NCBI RefSeq assembly: GCF_023973825.1
Contig: NC_090120.1
Coordinates: forward strand, 1,855,001-1,919,000
Direction of reading: 5' to 3'
DNA: 64,000 bases
Source of the DNA: Plasmodium brasilianum
Lineage: Eukaryota; Apicomplexa; Aconoidasida; Haemosporida; Plasmodiidae
The notes under the pieces were generated by a model. That model saw only the letters and a program-made list of their open reading frames with translations. It was not told the DNA's origin and made no database searches. Positions 22,517-32,522 of this stretch are shown here, one piece after another. Position 1 is the first letter of the stretch. Every line of letters starts with the position of its first letter. The position numbers were made by a program, and so were the translations under genes.

Positions 22517-23482
22517 TTAAATTTCCTGGTTTTGCTTAAAAAAGTTAATGAAATTTTGGAATTGCGTTAAATCTTCGTTTTGTTCTAAGTTCTCTGTTTC
22601 TTCGTTTTTTAATTTACTGTTGTTGGCACCTCCGTTACTGTACATGTAAATGTCACTATTTCCACGATTGTAACTATTATGAACATGGTCATAATTTTGA
22701 GTAAAATTGTTCCTGTTGTTTGTATTACGGTCATTGGGAGGATTTTTATTTAAATTAATTCTGTATCCGTCTTCATTCTTAAACGGGTGCTTATTAAAAT
22801 AACTCTCTTCTACCACACTGGACAATTTGTCTTTATTGTTAAAATTATTCATCATACTATTTTTGCTATTTAAAAATTTTTTTTTCATGTTTTTTGCGTA
22901 TTTCATATTATTAGCATTATGCATATTTTGCATATTTGGCGCATTTCTGTATTTGACATTTTTCGAATATAGTAAGTCCTCCTCAAAACGGGGTTGAGTG
23001 AAAATACTGGTTTTTAAATTATCATCATAAATATTATCGGCATTTTCAATTTGGTAATTTTGTTGTTGCTCTATTCTCCTATCAATATGTTTTTGTACCC
23101 AATCTTTGAAGCTATTTTCATCCAAATTATAATTGAACCACATACTTTTGTCTGCGTGGTGAGCCCACGGCTTTTCATGAGTGTAGTCATATTTCATGAA
23201 AACCTTATTTTCTTTTGTAGCTATTTGTACTTGTGTTTCCAAATTGACATCCTGCTGTTCCTCATTCTGCAAAGGTGGGAAAAAGGGGAGGTGTTAACTG
23301 CGCTAGTTCGTTATTCTGTTAGGGCATTTTTGCTTCATCACTTTGATGTTCTACTGATCTGCAGCTCAACTGCTTTATTGTTTTATTTTATCATTTTACC
23401 GTATTATCAATTTATCATTTTGTTATTTTTTTTTTCATTTTTATTTTCACTTAATTTTTTATTTTAATTTTTATTTTCACTT

Positions 23483-23513
<31 letters not shown>

Positions 23514-23885
23514 CATTTTTATTTTCATTTTTCTTTTTTTTTTCCTTTTTTAACCTCCGCTTCCTTCCTCGCGTACGCATTGCCGTTCAGATTATTTTTG
23601 TTCCCTACATTAATATAGAAAAAAAAAAAAAAAAAAAAAAAAAATATATTATTTCAAAATTTAGATCTTTTTTGGTGAATTTTCATATTTGCCTTTTCCT
23701 TTACCTTCGTTTTCGTCTTTGCTTAATTCGGTTTCCCTGTAGAAATCATCAAAATTGGCTTCGGTTGAATTTCCAAACACAATTACCTGAACACGCAAGA
23801 AAAAAGTTCACCCATGTGTGTAATCGCAAACATGCATTTATGCTCGTATGCACATATTTATTCATGTATGTAAATATAATATATA

Positions 23886-23935
<50 letters not shown>

Positions 23936-24043
23936 TATATGTATATAAATATGAGTGTACGTGTGTTCCCACGTAGCAAGGAATAAATGCAACCGCGTAG
24001 AAAAACAGACTTGTATGTTATCTTCTTCATCGCTGTCCTCCAT
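22517..24043 (-). CDS. FIP1: Fip1-like polyadenylation factor, four exons
   Basis: Exons: 24011..24043, 23705..23786, 23555..23604 and 22517..23266. Phases 0, 1 and 0 are kept across the introns, giving 304 residues. The acceptors are TTCAG, ATGTAG and TTTGCAG; the donors are GTCTGT (weak), GTAAAG and GTTAAA. Fip1 links poly(A) polymerase to the CPSF cleavage/polyadenylation complex. The diagnostic Fip1 motif is KPWAHHADKSMWFNYNLDEN (family KPWRKPGxDISDYFNYGFNE) just after residue 85. The spliced N-terminus starts acidic (MEDSDEEDNIQV), like the Fip1 N-terminal region that contacts poly(A) polymerase. The C-terminal half is Asn-rich and disordered. The 50-nt third exon is required to keep the frame; skipping it creates an immediate stop. 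Confidence 0.85.
23885..23932. repeat. (TA)n tract in Fip1 intron 1
   Basis: About 48 bp of TA dinucleotides interrupted by TTTATA. Confidence 0.9.
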
Positions 24044-24139
24044 GGATTTTATTCTTCCAAGTCATAAATAATGGCACTTGTGTAACTGTAGGGCTTATAT
24101 TTATTACTTTTATATGCATAAGTGCAGAAAGAATGTGTG

Positions 24140-24307
24140 ATGAGCTTGAATTTCTTTTTCTTTTTTTATCTGAAAAAGCATTATAACATACAAGAATTAT
24201 TACATAGCGTTATGTTAATACATCATGCTGACTTAAATGTGGACCCTATGCAATACATACTTTTCAGAATTTTACAATATATTGAAATGATAAAAAGTAA
24301 AATTTAA
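24140..24307 (+). CDS. Tiny RIIa/D-D (PKA regulatory-type dimerization-docking) domain protein
   Basis: 55 residues from the ATG at 24140, or the last exon of a slightly longer gene (an AG acceptor, GTGCAG, precedes it at 24122-24127). The segment YLKKHYNIQELLHSVMLIHH followed by DPMQYILFRILQYIE follows the dimerization-docking fold of the PKA RI subunit (family YVQKHNIQALL...RPxxFLREYFE): two amphipathic helices joined at a Pro-Met turn. Proteins of this class bind amphipathic helices in AKAPs or axonemal scaffolds. The gene is divergent from Fip1, starting about 100 bp from its ATG. The Phe run from a T tract just before the domain suggests the true 5' end may differ. Confidence 0.5.
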   Translation: MSLNFFFFFYLKKHYNIQELLHSVMLIHHADLNVDPMQYILFRILQYIEMIKSKI

Positions 24308-25123
24308 CTGCTATTTGAACTGAAGAAACTTCTTCTTTTTTTTACTATTCAGAAGGTATTGCAGTTTGGTCTGTATTCCTTTGTTAAAAATATATAGTAA
24401 ATAATTTTTCGTATGAACAAGTCATAAAAAAAAAAAAAAAAAAAAAAAAGAAATTGGCTAATACATGGGGAGAAAGGAATAAATTAAGAGGTATTTTGAA
24501 AAAATTAAAGAAAAAAAAAAAATTCAAGGAAAGAGAAATATTTTAATTGCACTCTAAAGAGTAAATCATAGTTTAGTAAGCTAAATGTAAACAGGAAAAT
24601 AGAGGTTTTAAAAAAAAAGAATAAGGAAAATATTCGTACAAAAAAATGTTAATTTTGATTTTAATTCTCAAGGATATAATTTATAAATGGTGAGAAAAAA
24701 AAAAAAAAAAGGAAAAAGAAAATAAAATAAAAGAAATGAAATACAGTAAAATATAATAAAATAAAGCATGACTAAATAAAAACACGTACGACGCAAAAAC
24801 AGGCAAAAACAAACATGCAAAAACTAAAAAAAAAAAAAAAAAAGGAAAAAAGGCAATGAGTTCAGTAAAATGGCGTATCAAACGTGAATAATTAATTAAG
24901 ATGGAAAGGGGCTGATGGAAGAATTTATAACAGCAATGCGTCTAAAGTGCAATTGCTTGAGTGCTCAAAGTGGAGAAGCAAGACGTAGAGAATTTACACA
25001 TATACATATATATACATATATGTATATACTTACATGGCCTCGTATACCTTTACATATATACACGTATGACTGTAACCAAATGACGGCGCCTACTCCTTTA
25101 CCCAATTACGCATGGATTAACCG
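24308..25123. other. Intergenic, A-rich
   Basis: No gene seen. It has many A tracts (24426-24449, 24510-24522, 24694-24711, 24823-24843) and some TATA/ACATA repeats near 25000. Confidence 0.7.
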
Positions 25124-26872
25124 CTAACCGTAGAACGATAAAATATTACTCGAATTTACAATGTCCTGTTTTCCTGTTTTCAAATTTTTCAGGAGAAATA
25201 GTTTATCGTTTTCTTCGAAAAATAGAAAATATTCGGCGTGCAAAGCGTTAGCTTTTTTTAAAGCTTTAGATAGATTTAGATTATTTTGCAATAAGGCGTA
25301 AACTTTAAGGTTGTTCCTTCGTAGTTCATGTAAAATTTCGTAGTATTCTTTATGTGCATGTTCATGTATATTTTCTTGTGCGATATAAGGAAAAAAGGAC
25401 ACGATGTTTATATTTTTTTGTAAATTGTTGAACTCATCAGTATCGCAGTCATTGATGTTTCTGCTTCTGCTTCTGCTTCTGCTGCCCGTGTTCTTCTGCT
25501 TGTTGTTCTTGTTGAAAAGTATTTCAGTTATTACTACATCACCCATTCCAAAGCCTACAGCTGGTATTTGCCGCTTGTTCAATGAAAAATCGTAACGACC
25601 ACCTCCGCATATTGCTCTATACTTTTTAGGCTTGTAAAAAACTTCGAAGATGACTTTATTATAATAATCCAACCCTCTTACTGTTGTTAAATCTATTTGA
25701 AAAAAGGAGTGAAAATTAATTTTTCTTAAATAAGATAAAACGCTTTTCAAATCAGTTAAGATGGATGTATTAAAGTTAAGGAACAATTCAAGATTATTAT
25801 ATGACTGTATATTTTGAAGAACTGTTGTAAAAATATTTACTTCGTTTTCCATTAAATAAGGAATATATTTTTTTAGTAATAATTTAAAAGCATATTTGGA
25901 CACCTTATGGTATTTATCAAGTATATGTAATATTCTCTTATGTGTTTCATGTTGTATATAGTTATAAGAAAAATTGCTTAATGAATTTTTAAAAATCTTA
26001 CATATAATATATTTTATAATTCTTTTATCATTAATTTTTATGACTATGTCCTTTTCTGTTAATTTAACATGATGAAAAAAATATATCAGTATAGTGAATA
26101 GTTCGATCTCTGCATTAATATTATCTATACCTAATATGTCAACATTCCATTGGTAATGCTCTCTTTTTCTACAAGATGATGTTTGTTCATATCTGAAGCA
26201 TTGTCCCACTGTGCACATTTTATGTACCTTTTGAAAATTATGTACTAAATATTTCTTTTTATTTAAATTATCAAAATTGGTACTACTACTACTACTGCTA
26301 CTGCTACTACTACTACTACTGCTACTGCTACTACTACTACTACTGCAGATTGTACTACTCTTATTGCTATCTGGTTTGGCCATGATATTACATACATGGT
26401 TACGTACGTGGTTACTTCCATTTATCGTATTTCCCTCTTCTTCCCTTTCCTTTTCTGTTATGAACCCATCTTTTAAAAACAAGTAGTTAATTAGCTGTGG
26501 TGTGATTTCTGGGCGCAGTATTAAATGCCTTTTATTTTTAACAAAATCATAAGCCTCATTGATATTACTCTTTTGAAAAATTTTATAATTTTCTAATACT
26601 GGCAAATCATATAAACTAAATGAAAAGCTCTCTGATAATTCTTTCCATATTTTAAATAAATATTCTCTTCTTTTGTAATTCTTGGGGTTAAATTCTCTTA
26701 TACCCTTTACACTGTATACTACGATTTTTCGACTTGCTCGAAAATGGAAATTAATTTTTTTTTTTAATACGTTATGGTATAAAAAAAGAAATCTTTTCTT
26801 TTGATCGGTGCCTCTACATGAGCTACGAACTTTTAAAAACACTGCAATAAGGTACAGGATTTTCAAAAGCAT
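25124..26872 (-). CDS. HARS: Histidyl-tRNA synthetase, organellar (probably apicoplast)
   Basis: Single exon, 582 residues. It is a class II aminoacyl-tRNA synthetase that charges tRNA-His. Motif 2 is in CFRYEQTSSCRKREHYQWNV (about residues 230-249). The histidine-A motif is TTVRGLDYYN, and motif 3 is in IPAVGFGMGDVVITE. The C-terminal about 95 residues form the anticodon-binding domain, ending at TGKQDIVNSSNILSFYG. The N-terminus MLLKILYLIAVFLKVRSS is a signal peptide followed by a basic stretch (KKRFLFLYHNVLKKK), the bipartite leader of apicoplast proteins; a mitochondrial destination is less likely. A Ser tract encoded by a trinucleotide repeat (26277-26345 on the plus strand) interrupts the catalytic domain before motif 2. 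Confidence 0.93.
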   Translation of the reverse strand: MLLKILYLIAVFLKVRSSCRGTDQKKRFLFLYHNVLKKKINFHFRASRKIVVYSVKGIREFNPKNYKRREYLFKIWKELSESFSFSLYDLPVLENYKIFQKSNINEAYDFVKNKRHLILRPEITPQLINYLFLKDGFITEKEREEEGNTINGSNHVRNHVCNIMAKPDSNKSSTICSSSSSSSSSSSSSSSSSSSSSTNFDNLNKKKYLVHNFQKVHKMCTVGQCFRYEQTSSCRKREHYQWNVDILGIDNINAEIELFTILIYFFHHVKLTEKDIVIKINDKRIIKYIICKIFKNSLSNFSYNYIQHETHKRILHILDKYHKVSKYAFKLLLKKYIPYLMENEVNIFTTVLQNIQSYNNLELFLNFNTSILTDLKSVLSYLRKINFHSFFQIDLTTVRGLDYYNKVIFEVFYKPKKYRAICGGGRYDFSLNKRQIPAVGFGMGDVVITEILFNKNNKQKNTGSRSRSRSRNINDCDTDEFNNLQKNINIVSFFPYIAQENIHEHAHKEYYEILHELRRNNLKVYALLQNNLNLSKALKKANALHAEYFLFFEENDKLFLLKNLKTGKQDIVNSSNILSFYG

Positions 26873-27092
26873 ATTTTATGGTTATAGACATGGGGGCAGG
26901 GGTGGTACACACATACATACATACATACATACATAATACATACATAATACATACATACATATATGTGTGCATATATGTACATACGTAGGTACGTGTGTAT
27001 TTATGTATTCAAATATTCAAGTATTCATGCACTTATGCAATTACGGGAAGCAACTCGTGAAGCAGTTTTTCATTTTTATAATCCCATTTAAG
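26873..27092. repeat. ACATACAT repeats upstream of HisRS
   Basis: Short CATA and TACG microsatellite sequence at 26910-27000 in the shared 5' region of HisRS (minus) and the next plus-strand gene. No gene seen in it. Confidence 0.6.
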
Positions 27093-27448
27093 GAGCTATT
27101 TCAGCATTTCAGTGGTACTAATTTATTAAATGTATACTACCAGGTATAACTCATTTTAAATTTCGAACCTTCAAGAATTCAAGAATGGTATAGCATAATA
27201 TAAAATGGTACACGTGCTAAGAAAATTTGTAATGCATCGTACTGTAATGGACTGAAGTGTAATGAACTGTATTATATGTTCGTACTTTCTTCTTCATATG
27301 TTCTTTGTTTGTGCATTGTTATGAACAGGAGCTATACGAAACTCTTGAATTTATTCACCATGCCTTTAAGTTTTTACTTGGTTGTTCCTTTCTTTTTTTA
27401 AACATCAGTCGTATCGCCTACCTTTCTGAGTATTCTTTGTTTTCTTTG

Positions 27449-27479
<31 letters not shown>

Positions 27480-27505
27480 TTTCTTTTTCTTTTTCTTTTT
27501 CTTTT

Positions 27506-27560
<55 letters not shown>

Positions 27561-27694
27561 TTGTTTCCTTCCATATGAAGTATACCAAAGTGGGCCTTCA
27601 TTTTTTGAGCGAGTTTGAAGAGAATTTATTTCAAGAGGAAAGGCAGTTAAAAATTGCAAAATATTGCACAAATTGCACAAATTGCACAAATTGA
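27093..27694 (+). CDS. Multi-exon helical protein, 5' end unresolved
   Basis: Three phase-consistent exons: 27093..27143 (17 codons, acceptor CCATTTAAG, donor CAG|GTATAA), 27329..27380 (acceptor ATGAACAG, weak donor GTTGTT) and 27591..27694 ending in TGA. An alternative third-exon start at 27581 is out of phase with that donor. The coding parts are clean helical sequence (LYETLEFIHHAFKFLL, then GLHFLSEFEENLFQEERQ) and the last residues are a Cys-Thr-Asn repeat from a TGCACAAAT microsatellite. No convincing first exon was found: an ATG at 26878 is in phase but only 6 bp from the HisRS start on the other strand. I do not recognise the family. Confidence 0.5.
27447..27559. repeat. (CTTTTT)n and long T tract in an intron
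   Basis: Six-bp TTTTTC units run into an uninterrupted T tract of about 50 bases, inside the last intron of the 27093-27694 gene. Assembly of this tract is probably unreliable. Confidence 0.9.
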
Positions 27695-28095
27695 ACAAAA
27701 TTGTAGAAATTTACGCATTTTGTGATACACAATATTAGGGTTTAGGAGCAAGTGTAATATGTAAGTTCCCTGTATTCAGTGAAAAAAAAAAAAAAAAAAC
27801 ACAAGCGTCCATGTTTGAAATAGAGGGAAGAAGTAGCAATTTTAGTGAAAGGGGAAAAAGGTTAATCCCGTGAATGTTATTTGCAAATATTACATGACCC
27901 ATTCAGGAAAAACATTACTTTTACCGAGAAATCGCATGACTCGTTCAGGTAAAACATTACTTTTACCGAGAAATCGCACGAGCGGCTTGGTAAATATGCG
28001 AATGTACGAAGAAAACATATGCATGTGCGCGAAAATGCAAATGCAAACGCAAATATAAATTTTTGAAAAAATTGTTTATTTTCAAAAAAGGAAAA

Positions 28096-31000
28096 ATGGT
28101 TGTTTTTTATTTGGACGATCTGGAAGTATTTTTCCCTTATGATTACATATATCCTGAACAGTATGCATACATGAAATATTTAAAAAAAACGTTAGACAGT
28201 GAAGGGCACTGTGTTTTGGAAATGCCAACGGGTACAGGAAAAACAGTGGCTATTTTTTCCCTCATAACATCTTACCAATATTACAAAAATGATGAAGGCA
28301 AATTTATTTTTTGCACTCGAACTGTTGCTGAAATGGAAAAATCCCTCATAGAGTTGAAGAAAGTTATAATGTACAGAATTAATATAATCAAGAAGAGAAA
28401 TGAGAAGAAGTGCAATGCAGATGGGGTACCAGAAAGGAAGTTGAACAGTAGTGAATGTGCAAAGGAGTCAAATTGTATACTGTATACAAATCAGTCTGAT
28501 GGCATGCCAAGTACGGATCAACCAGATGGTATGATGCATACACAACAACAGGGCGAAGTCAAAAGTTTGAATAACAACTTAGCTGCTAATGAAAAGTTCG
28601 GTAAGAACAGCGAAATTTTAGCCATTGGAATAAGTGCTAGGAGATGTATGTGTGTTAATGAGAAGGTTTTATTAAAACATGAAAGGGAGAAAATTGATGA
28701 AGAATGCCGTAAATTGACAGCTACATTTGTAAGAGAAAAAAAGTATATCAATCGGAGGATTGATCAGGTTGGTCAGGCTGATCAGGTTTACCTGACTGAC
28801 GTGGACAATATGGCTGCCCAAATTGACCGGACTGATTCAACGAATCGAGGGGGTGGGGCAAGTGCTGATAGGTTGTCCGAGTTCATTTTGAAAAACAAAC
28901 ATAACATAGATATAGAGGATTATTTTGATATATATAACTCGAAAAATAGTATAGAAGAATACGATAACATGGGCTTATGTGGGTATTTTGAAAATTTTAA
29001 AAAAGAGTTCGTGTATGAGTTAATAGAACCGGGTGTTTATACTATAGAAGACTTAAAGATTTTATGTAAGAATTACAAAAACTCCGAGAATGTGAATGTA
29101 CCTATATGTCCATATTTCTGTGCAAAGAAAATTATTGAAATATCTAAGGTAATAGTATTAAACTATCAATATGTTATTGATCCAAAGGTTTCTAAGTCTA
29201 TATTTTTAGGAAAAGACATGAGTAATCGTGTTAATTTTCATAAAAACGATATAATAGTTTTTGATGAAGCACATAATATTGACAGTGTATGCTTAGAAGC
29301 GCTAAGTGTAAACATTGACAGAAACATACTCAATAAAGCATCTATAAATATAAAGCGATTATTAAAAAAAATAGAAAATTCTAAAAGTTTGAATGAAAAG
29401 AAACTAAAAGAAGAGTGCAATAAAATTTTACAAAAAATTAAATCGCAAAAGTTGTGTAGAAGTAGTAGTACCCCCCAGGGTGAAGGCCCACTTGAAGAAG
29501 CACGTACTCATATCGAGACACACTTGAGTGTAGCTGCATGTCCAAATGGAGATGGACCTATTCATATGTTAGAGTTGGAGAAAAAATTATCAGGGGAAAC
29601 GTCGAACGAATTGATACAAGGTATGGCTCAAGATGTGGGTGATAAGAAAGAGGGAACGGTACCAGTTTTGAATGAGAAAAATAATCTAACAGTTGGCCTT
29701 GTTAGATTTGATGATAGAGAGCACAGTTTGGAAGGGAACAGAGAAGGGGCTGCAAAAAAAAGGAAAGTGGAAGGGGGTGATGTGTACTTTGACGATGATA
29801 TGAATCTCGTATTTTCGGGCATGTTGGGGGATAAGAACTGCACAACAGGAGACGATAAAACTGGATATGATAATGCAAAGGGGGATCAGGTGCAGCACAT
29901 AGAAAGGAGTACATATAATAGTAGTAATAGTAACGAAGCTCTGATCGATGACCTGAGGAGAGTTCTCTCCCAGTCGGGGCATTCTGAGCAATCGAAGGAA
30001 CAACCACAGCATCCATCGAACACGCCGCTTAACCATGGGAAGAGGGACTCTGATGATTTGTTGGTGGAGGGGAATCTATTCAAGGAAGGAGCAGGTCAGG
30101 GAAATTTTGATGGGAAAGCGGAGGAAGACCTTGCCGATCTTCATTATAGCCCGTTGTTGGTAGAAGATATAGTAAAAAATATAGTAATCCCGGGAAATAT
30201 TAGAAAGTCGGAGCATTTTCTAAACTTGATGAGAATAATAGTGGTGTATTTAAAAAAATATATAAACATATACGAGATAACATCGGAGGGTCCTTTATCT
30301 TTTTTATATAAATGTGAGAAGGATACAAAATTGGATACGTCGTTTTTTAAATATTGCTTCGACAGGTTGAAATCGTTATTAAATGCATTGCAAATAGTAA
30401 ATATAGATGATTACTCATCTTTAAATGTTGTTTGTAATTTTTGTACGTTACTGGGTAATTATGTAAAAGGATTTGTAATAATATGTGAGCCATATCCAGA
30501 AGCAACAGGAATATATGACCCGGTTATACAATTCGCATGTTTAGATTCATCTATTGCTATGAAATCTGTTATAAATAAATATAAGTCCATTGTATTAACA
30601 AGTGGGACTATTAGTCCATTAGAATTATATCCCAAACTTTTGAATTTTAAAACAGTCTTAACAGCATCTTTTCCAATATCATTTGATAGAAATTGTGTAT
30701 GTCCACTTATCGTAACAAAGAGTTCAGATCTAGTACCATTATCATCGCAATATACATTACGAAACGATATGAATGTAATAAAGAACTATGGTATGTTATT
30801 AGTAGAAATGTGTAAAAATATACCAGATGGCATTGTTGCTTACTTCCCATCATATATATATATGGAACAAGTAATATCTTCATGGTATGAGTTGGGAGTT
30901 ATATCAAATATATTGGAATATAAATTAATTTATATTGAAACAAAAGATATAGTATCAACAACTATAGCTTTACATAATTTTAAAAGAGCATGTGATTTGG

Positions 31001-31515
31001 GAAAGGGTGCTATATTTCTTTCTATCTGTAGAGGGAAAATTGCAGAAGGGATAGACTTTGATAAACATTATGGCAAATGTGTAATTCTGTTTGGTATACC
31101 TTATCAATATACTTTATCTAAAATTCTAAAATCTAGATTAGATTTTTTAAAAGAAACATATAATATACAAGAAAATGAATTTCTTACTTTTGATGCCATG
31201 CGACAAGCTTCTCAATGTGTTGGTAGAATTATTAGGAATAAAAAAGATTATGGCATTATGATTTTTTCGGACATTCGATATGCAAGAAATGATAAAAAAA
31301 GCAAACTTCCTCCATGGATTATTAAGTGTATGGACATATCGAACGTTAACTTGACTGTTGGGACAGCTGTTAACATTTCGAAAAAGTTCCTATTGGACAT
31401 GTCAAAAGAGTATAAAGAAACGGGGCAAACGAAAATATCGCAGGAGCTTCTGCACAACCAGAGGAAGTGCTGGAGCATGGTTAAGTCGGTGCTCAACATG
31501 GACGACTTTATTTAG
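28096..31515 (+). CDS. XPD: XPD/Rad3 helicase, TFIIH subunit
   Basis: The start is chosen at 28096, because MVVFYLDDLEVFFPYDYIYP matches the XPD N-terminus; an ATG at 28063 adds 11 residues without homology. 1139 residues against 760 in human. XPD is the 5'-3' SF2 helicase of TFIIH used in Pol II transcription initiation and nucleotide excision repair. Walker A is MPTGTGKT (about residue 42). The four iron-sulfur cysteines are traceable: the CMCVNEK region, EECRKLTATFV, GLCGYFENF and PICPYFCAKK. The DEAH box is VFDEAHNIDSVC. The C-terminal helicase motifs are LTSGTISPLELYP, RGKIAEGIDF and QCVGRIIRNKKDYG. Extra length comes from charged inserts, notably Asn/Gln/Asp-rich sequence at about residues 105-260 and 450-690, both outside the motifs. 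Confidence 0.96.
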   Translation: MVVFYLDDLEVFFPYDYIYPEQYAYMKYLKKTLDSEGHCVLEMPTGTGKTVAIFSLITSYQYYKNDEGKFIFCTRTVAEMEKSLIELKKVIMYRINIIKKRNEKKCNADGVPERKLNSSECAKESNCILYTNQSDGMPSTDQPDGMMHTQQQGEVKSLNNNLAANEKFGKNSEILAIGISARRCMCVNEKVLLKHEREKIDEECRKLTATFVREKKYINRRIDQVGQADQVYLTDVDNMAAQIDRTDSTNRGGGASADRLSEFILKNKHNIDIEDYFDIYNSKNSIEEYDNMGLCGYFENFKKEFVYELIEPGVYTIEDLKILCKNYKNSENVNVPICPYFCAKKIIEISKVIVLNYQYVIDPKVSKSIFLGKDMSNRVNFHKNDIIVFDEAHNIDSVCLEALSVNIDRNILNKASINIKRLLKKIENSKSLNEKKLKEECNKILQKIKSQKLCRSSSTPQGEGPLEEARTHIETHLSVAACPNGDGPIHMLELEKKLSGETSNELIQGMAQDVGDKKEGTVPVLNEKNNLTVGLVRFDDREHSLEGNREGAAKKRKVEGGDVYFDDDMNLVFSGMLGDKNCTTGDDKTGYDNAKGDQVQHIERSTYNSSNSNEALIDDLRRVLSQSGHSEQSKEQPQHPSNTPLNHGKRDSDDLLVEGNLFKEGAGQGNFDGKAEEDLADLHYSPLLVEDIVKNIVIPGNIRKSEHFLNLMRIIVVYLKKYINIYEITSEGPLSFLYKCEKDTKLDTSFFKYCFDRLKSLLNALQIVNIDDYSSLNVVCNFCTLLGNYVKGFVIICEPYPEATGIYDPVIQFACLDSSIAMKSVINKYKSIVLTSGTISPLELYPKLLNFKTVLTASFPISFDRNCVCPLIVTKSSDLVPLSSQYTLRNDMNVIKNYGMLLVEMCKNIPDGIVAYFPSYIYMEQVISSWYELGVISNILEYKLIYIETKDIVSTTIALHNFKRACDLGKGAIFLSICRGKIAEGIDFDKHYGKCVILFGIPYQYTLSKILKSRLDFLKETYNIQENEFLTFDAMRQASQCVGRIIRNKKDYGIMIFSDIRYARNDKKSKLPPWIIKCMDISNVNLTVGTAVNISKKFLLDMSKEYKETGQTKISQELLHNQRKCWSMVKSVLNMDDFI

Positions 31516-32084
31516 GTTGGTCATGTAGAGGTGGCTCTTCGCTGCTGGATAGGTTATGGGGTTCACATATTAGTATCATTTTTGTTTCTTTTGTGCATAT
31601 ACACACATATATATATGCATACATATATATATATATACATAAATACAAGTACATATATGTGTTATAGTTTATGTTGTCCATTTTTTTTTTTTTTTGGATC
31701 GTTGAGTCGAGTCGAGTCGAGTCGAGTCCTTTTTTTGGTGGGTTCCGTTTTAAGTAATGCCAGTTTTTAGGAGACATCATTATGGCATATATTTTTTATT
31801 TTATTTTATTTTATTTTATTTTATTATTTTATCGTTTACACTTTATTATATCATCGCTTTTATTTTATTATTTTATCGTTTACACTTTATTATATCATCG
31901 CTTTTATTTTTAAAACTGTTTTTACGTAACTGTTCGGTTTGGTATTACAGTTCCATTAGAGGATGGGGGTATGTTAATAACACTTCACAAGAAATGCAGG
32001 GCGAGCATAATTAAATGTAATCACTCGCTTGTTCTGACACACATGAAATGATACAAGGGTAATGCATTTGCGCACACCGTTTGA
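31516..32084. other. Intergenic between convergent genes
   Basis: No gene seen. It contains a GAGTC pentamer repeat (31703-31727), a TTTTA run (31795-31825) and a 47-bp duplication of a TCGTTTACACTTTATTATATCA segment (31830-31905). Confidence 0.7.
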
Positions 32085-32522
32085 CTAGGATAAGAACTTT
32101 CTGGAGAGGGCGTAGTGCAAATGCCTGTCCAACTTCTGATTTGTCAGTGGTATAAAGTAATCGAAAATATGCAAGAAATTTTTATTATTTACAAATGTGG
32201 ATCCATCAGCTATAAGCATTTTTGGAATAAAGATGTTTTTAATGTAAGAGTAATATAAAGGTAGATCTGTGCAAATAAGCAAGTCGAAAGTCTTTGTCAA
32301 ATTGGTTAGCTCATTCAAGTTGCATGTTTCTTTGTGTTGAATATTTGGAAAATAATTTTCTAGTTTTATTTCATTCATTTTATTTCCTAATATGATAATT
32401 TTGCCATTATTTCTTTTTAGTAAACTAAGGTATTTGTACGTTCTCTTCATGTATAACATGCTCACATATGGGTCTATTACATAGCTGGTATTTATTTTAC
32501 TTCGAATTATATTATAGTGCAT
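32085..32522 (-). CDS. Probable organellar ribosomal protein uS2 (divergent)
   Basis: Single exon, 145 residues. The pattern is that of a shortened bacterial-type uS2: DPYVSMLYMKRTYKYLSLLK leads into NNGKIIILGNK (family GGKILFVGTK). After a variable region comes FDLLICTDLP, then PKMLIADGSTF and FDYFIPLTNQKLDRHLHYAL, in the place of the family's IPxIALVDTNxxP...YPIPGNDDAxxSI. There are no acidic residues in the first 16. Length is well below the about 230 of bacterial uS2, as expected for a reduced apicomplexan mitochondrial ribosome. The assignment rests on motif order, not on strong identity. Confidence 0.6.
   Translation of the reverse strand: MHYNIIRSKINTSYVIDPYVSMLYMKRTYKYLSLLKRNNGKIIILGNKMNEIKLENYFPNIQHKETCNLNELTNLTKTFDLLICTDLPLYYSYIKNIFIPKMLIADGSTFVNNKNFLHIFDYFIPLTNQKLDRHLHYALSRKFLS

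Noticed and set aside
23705..23786. Joining Fip1 exon 2 directly to the last exon
   Set aside because: Phase 1 into phase 0 gives an immediate TGA; the intervening 50-nt exon is needed.
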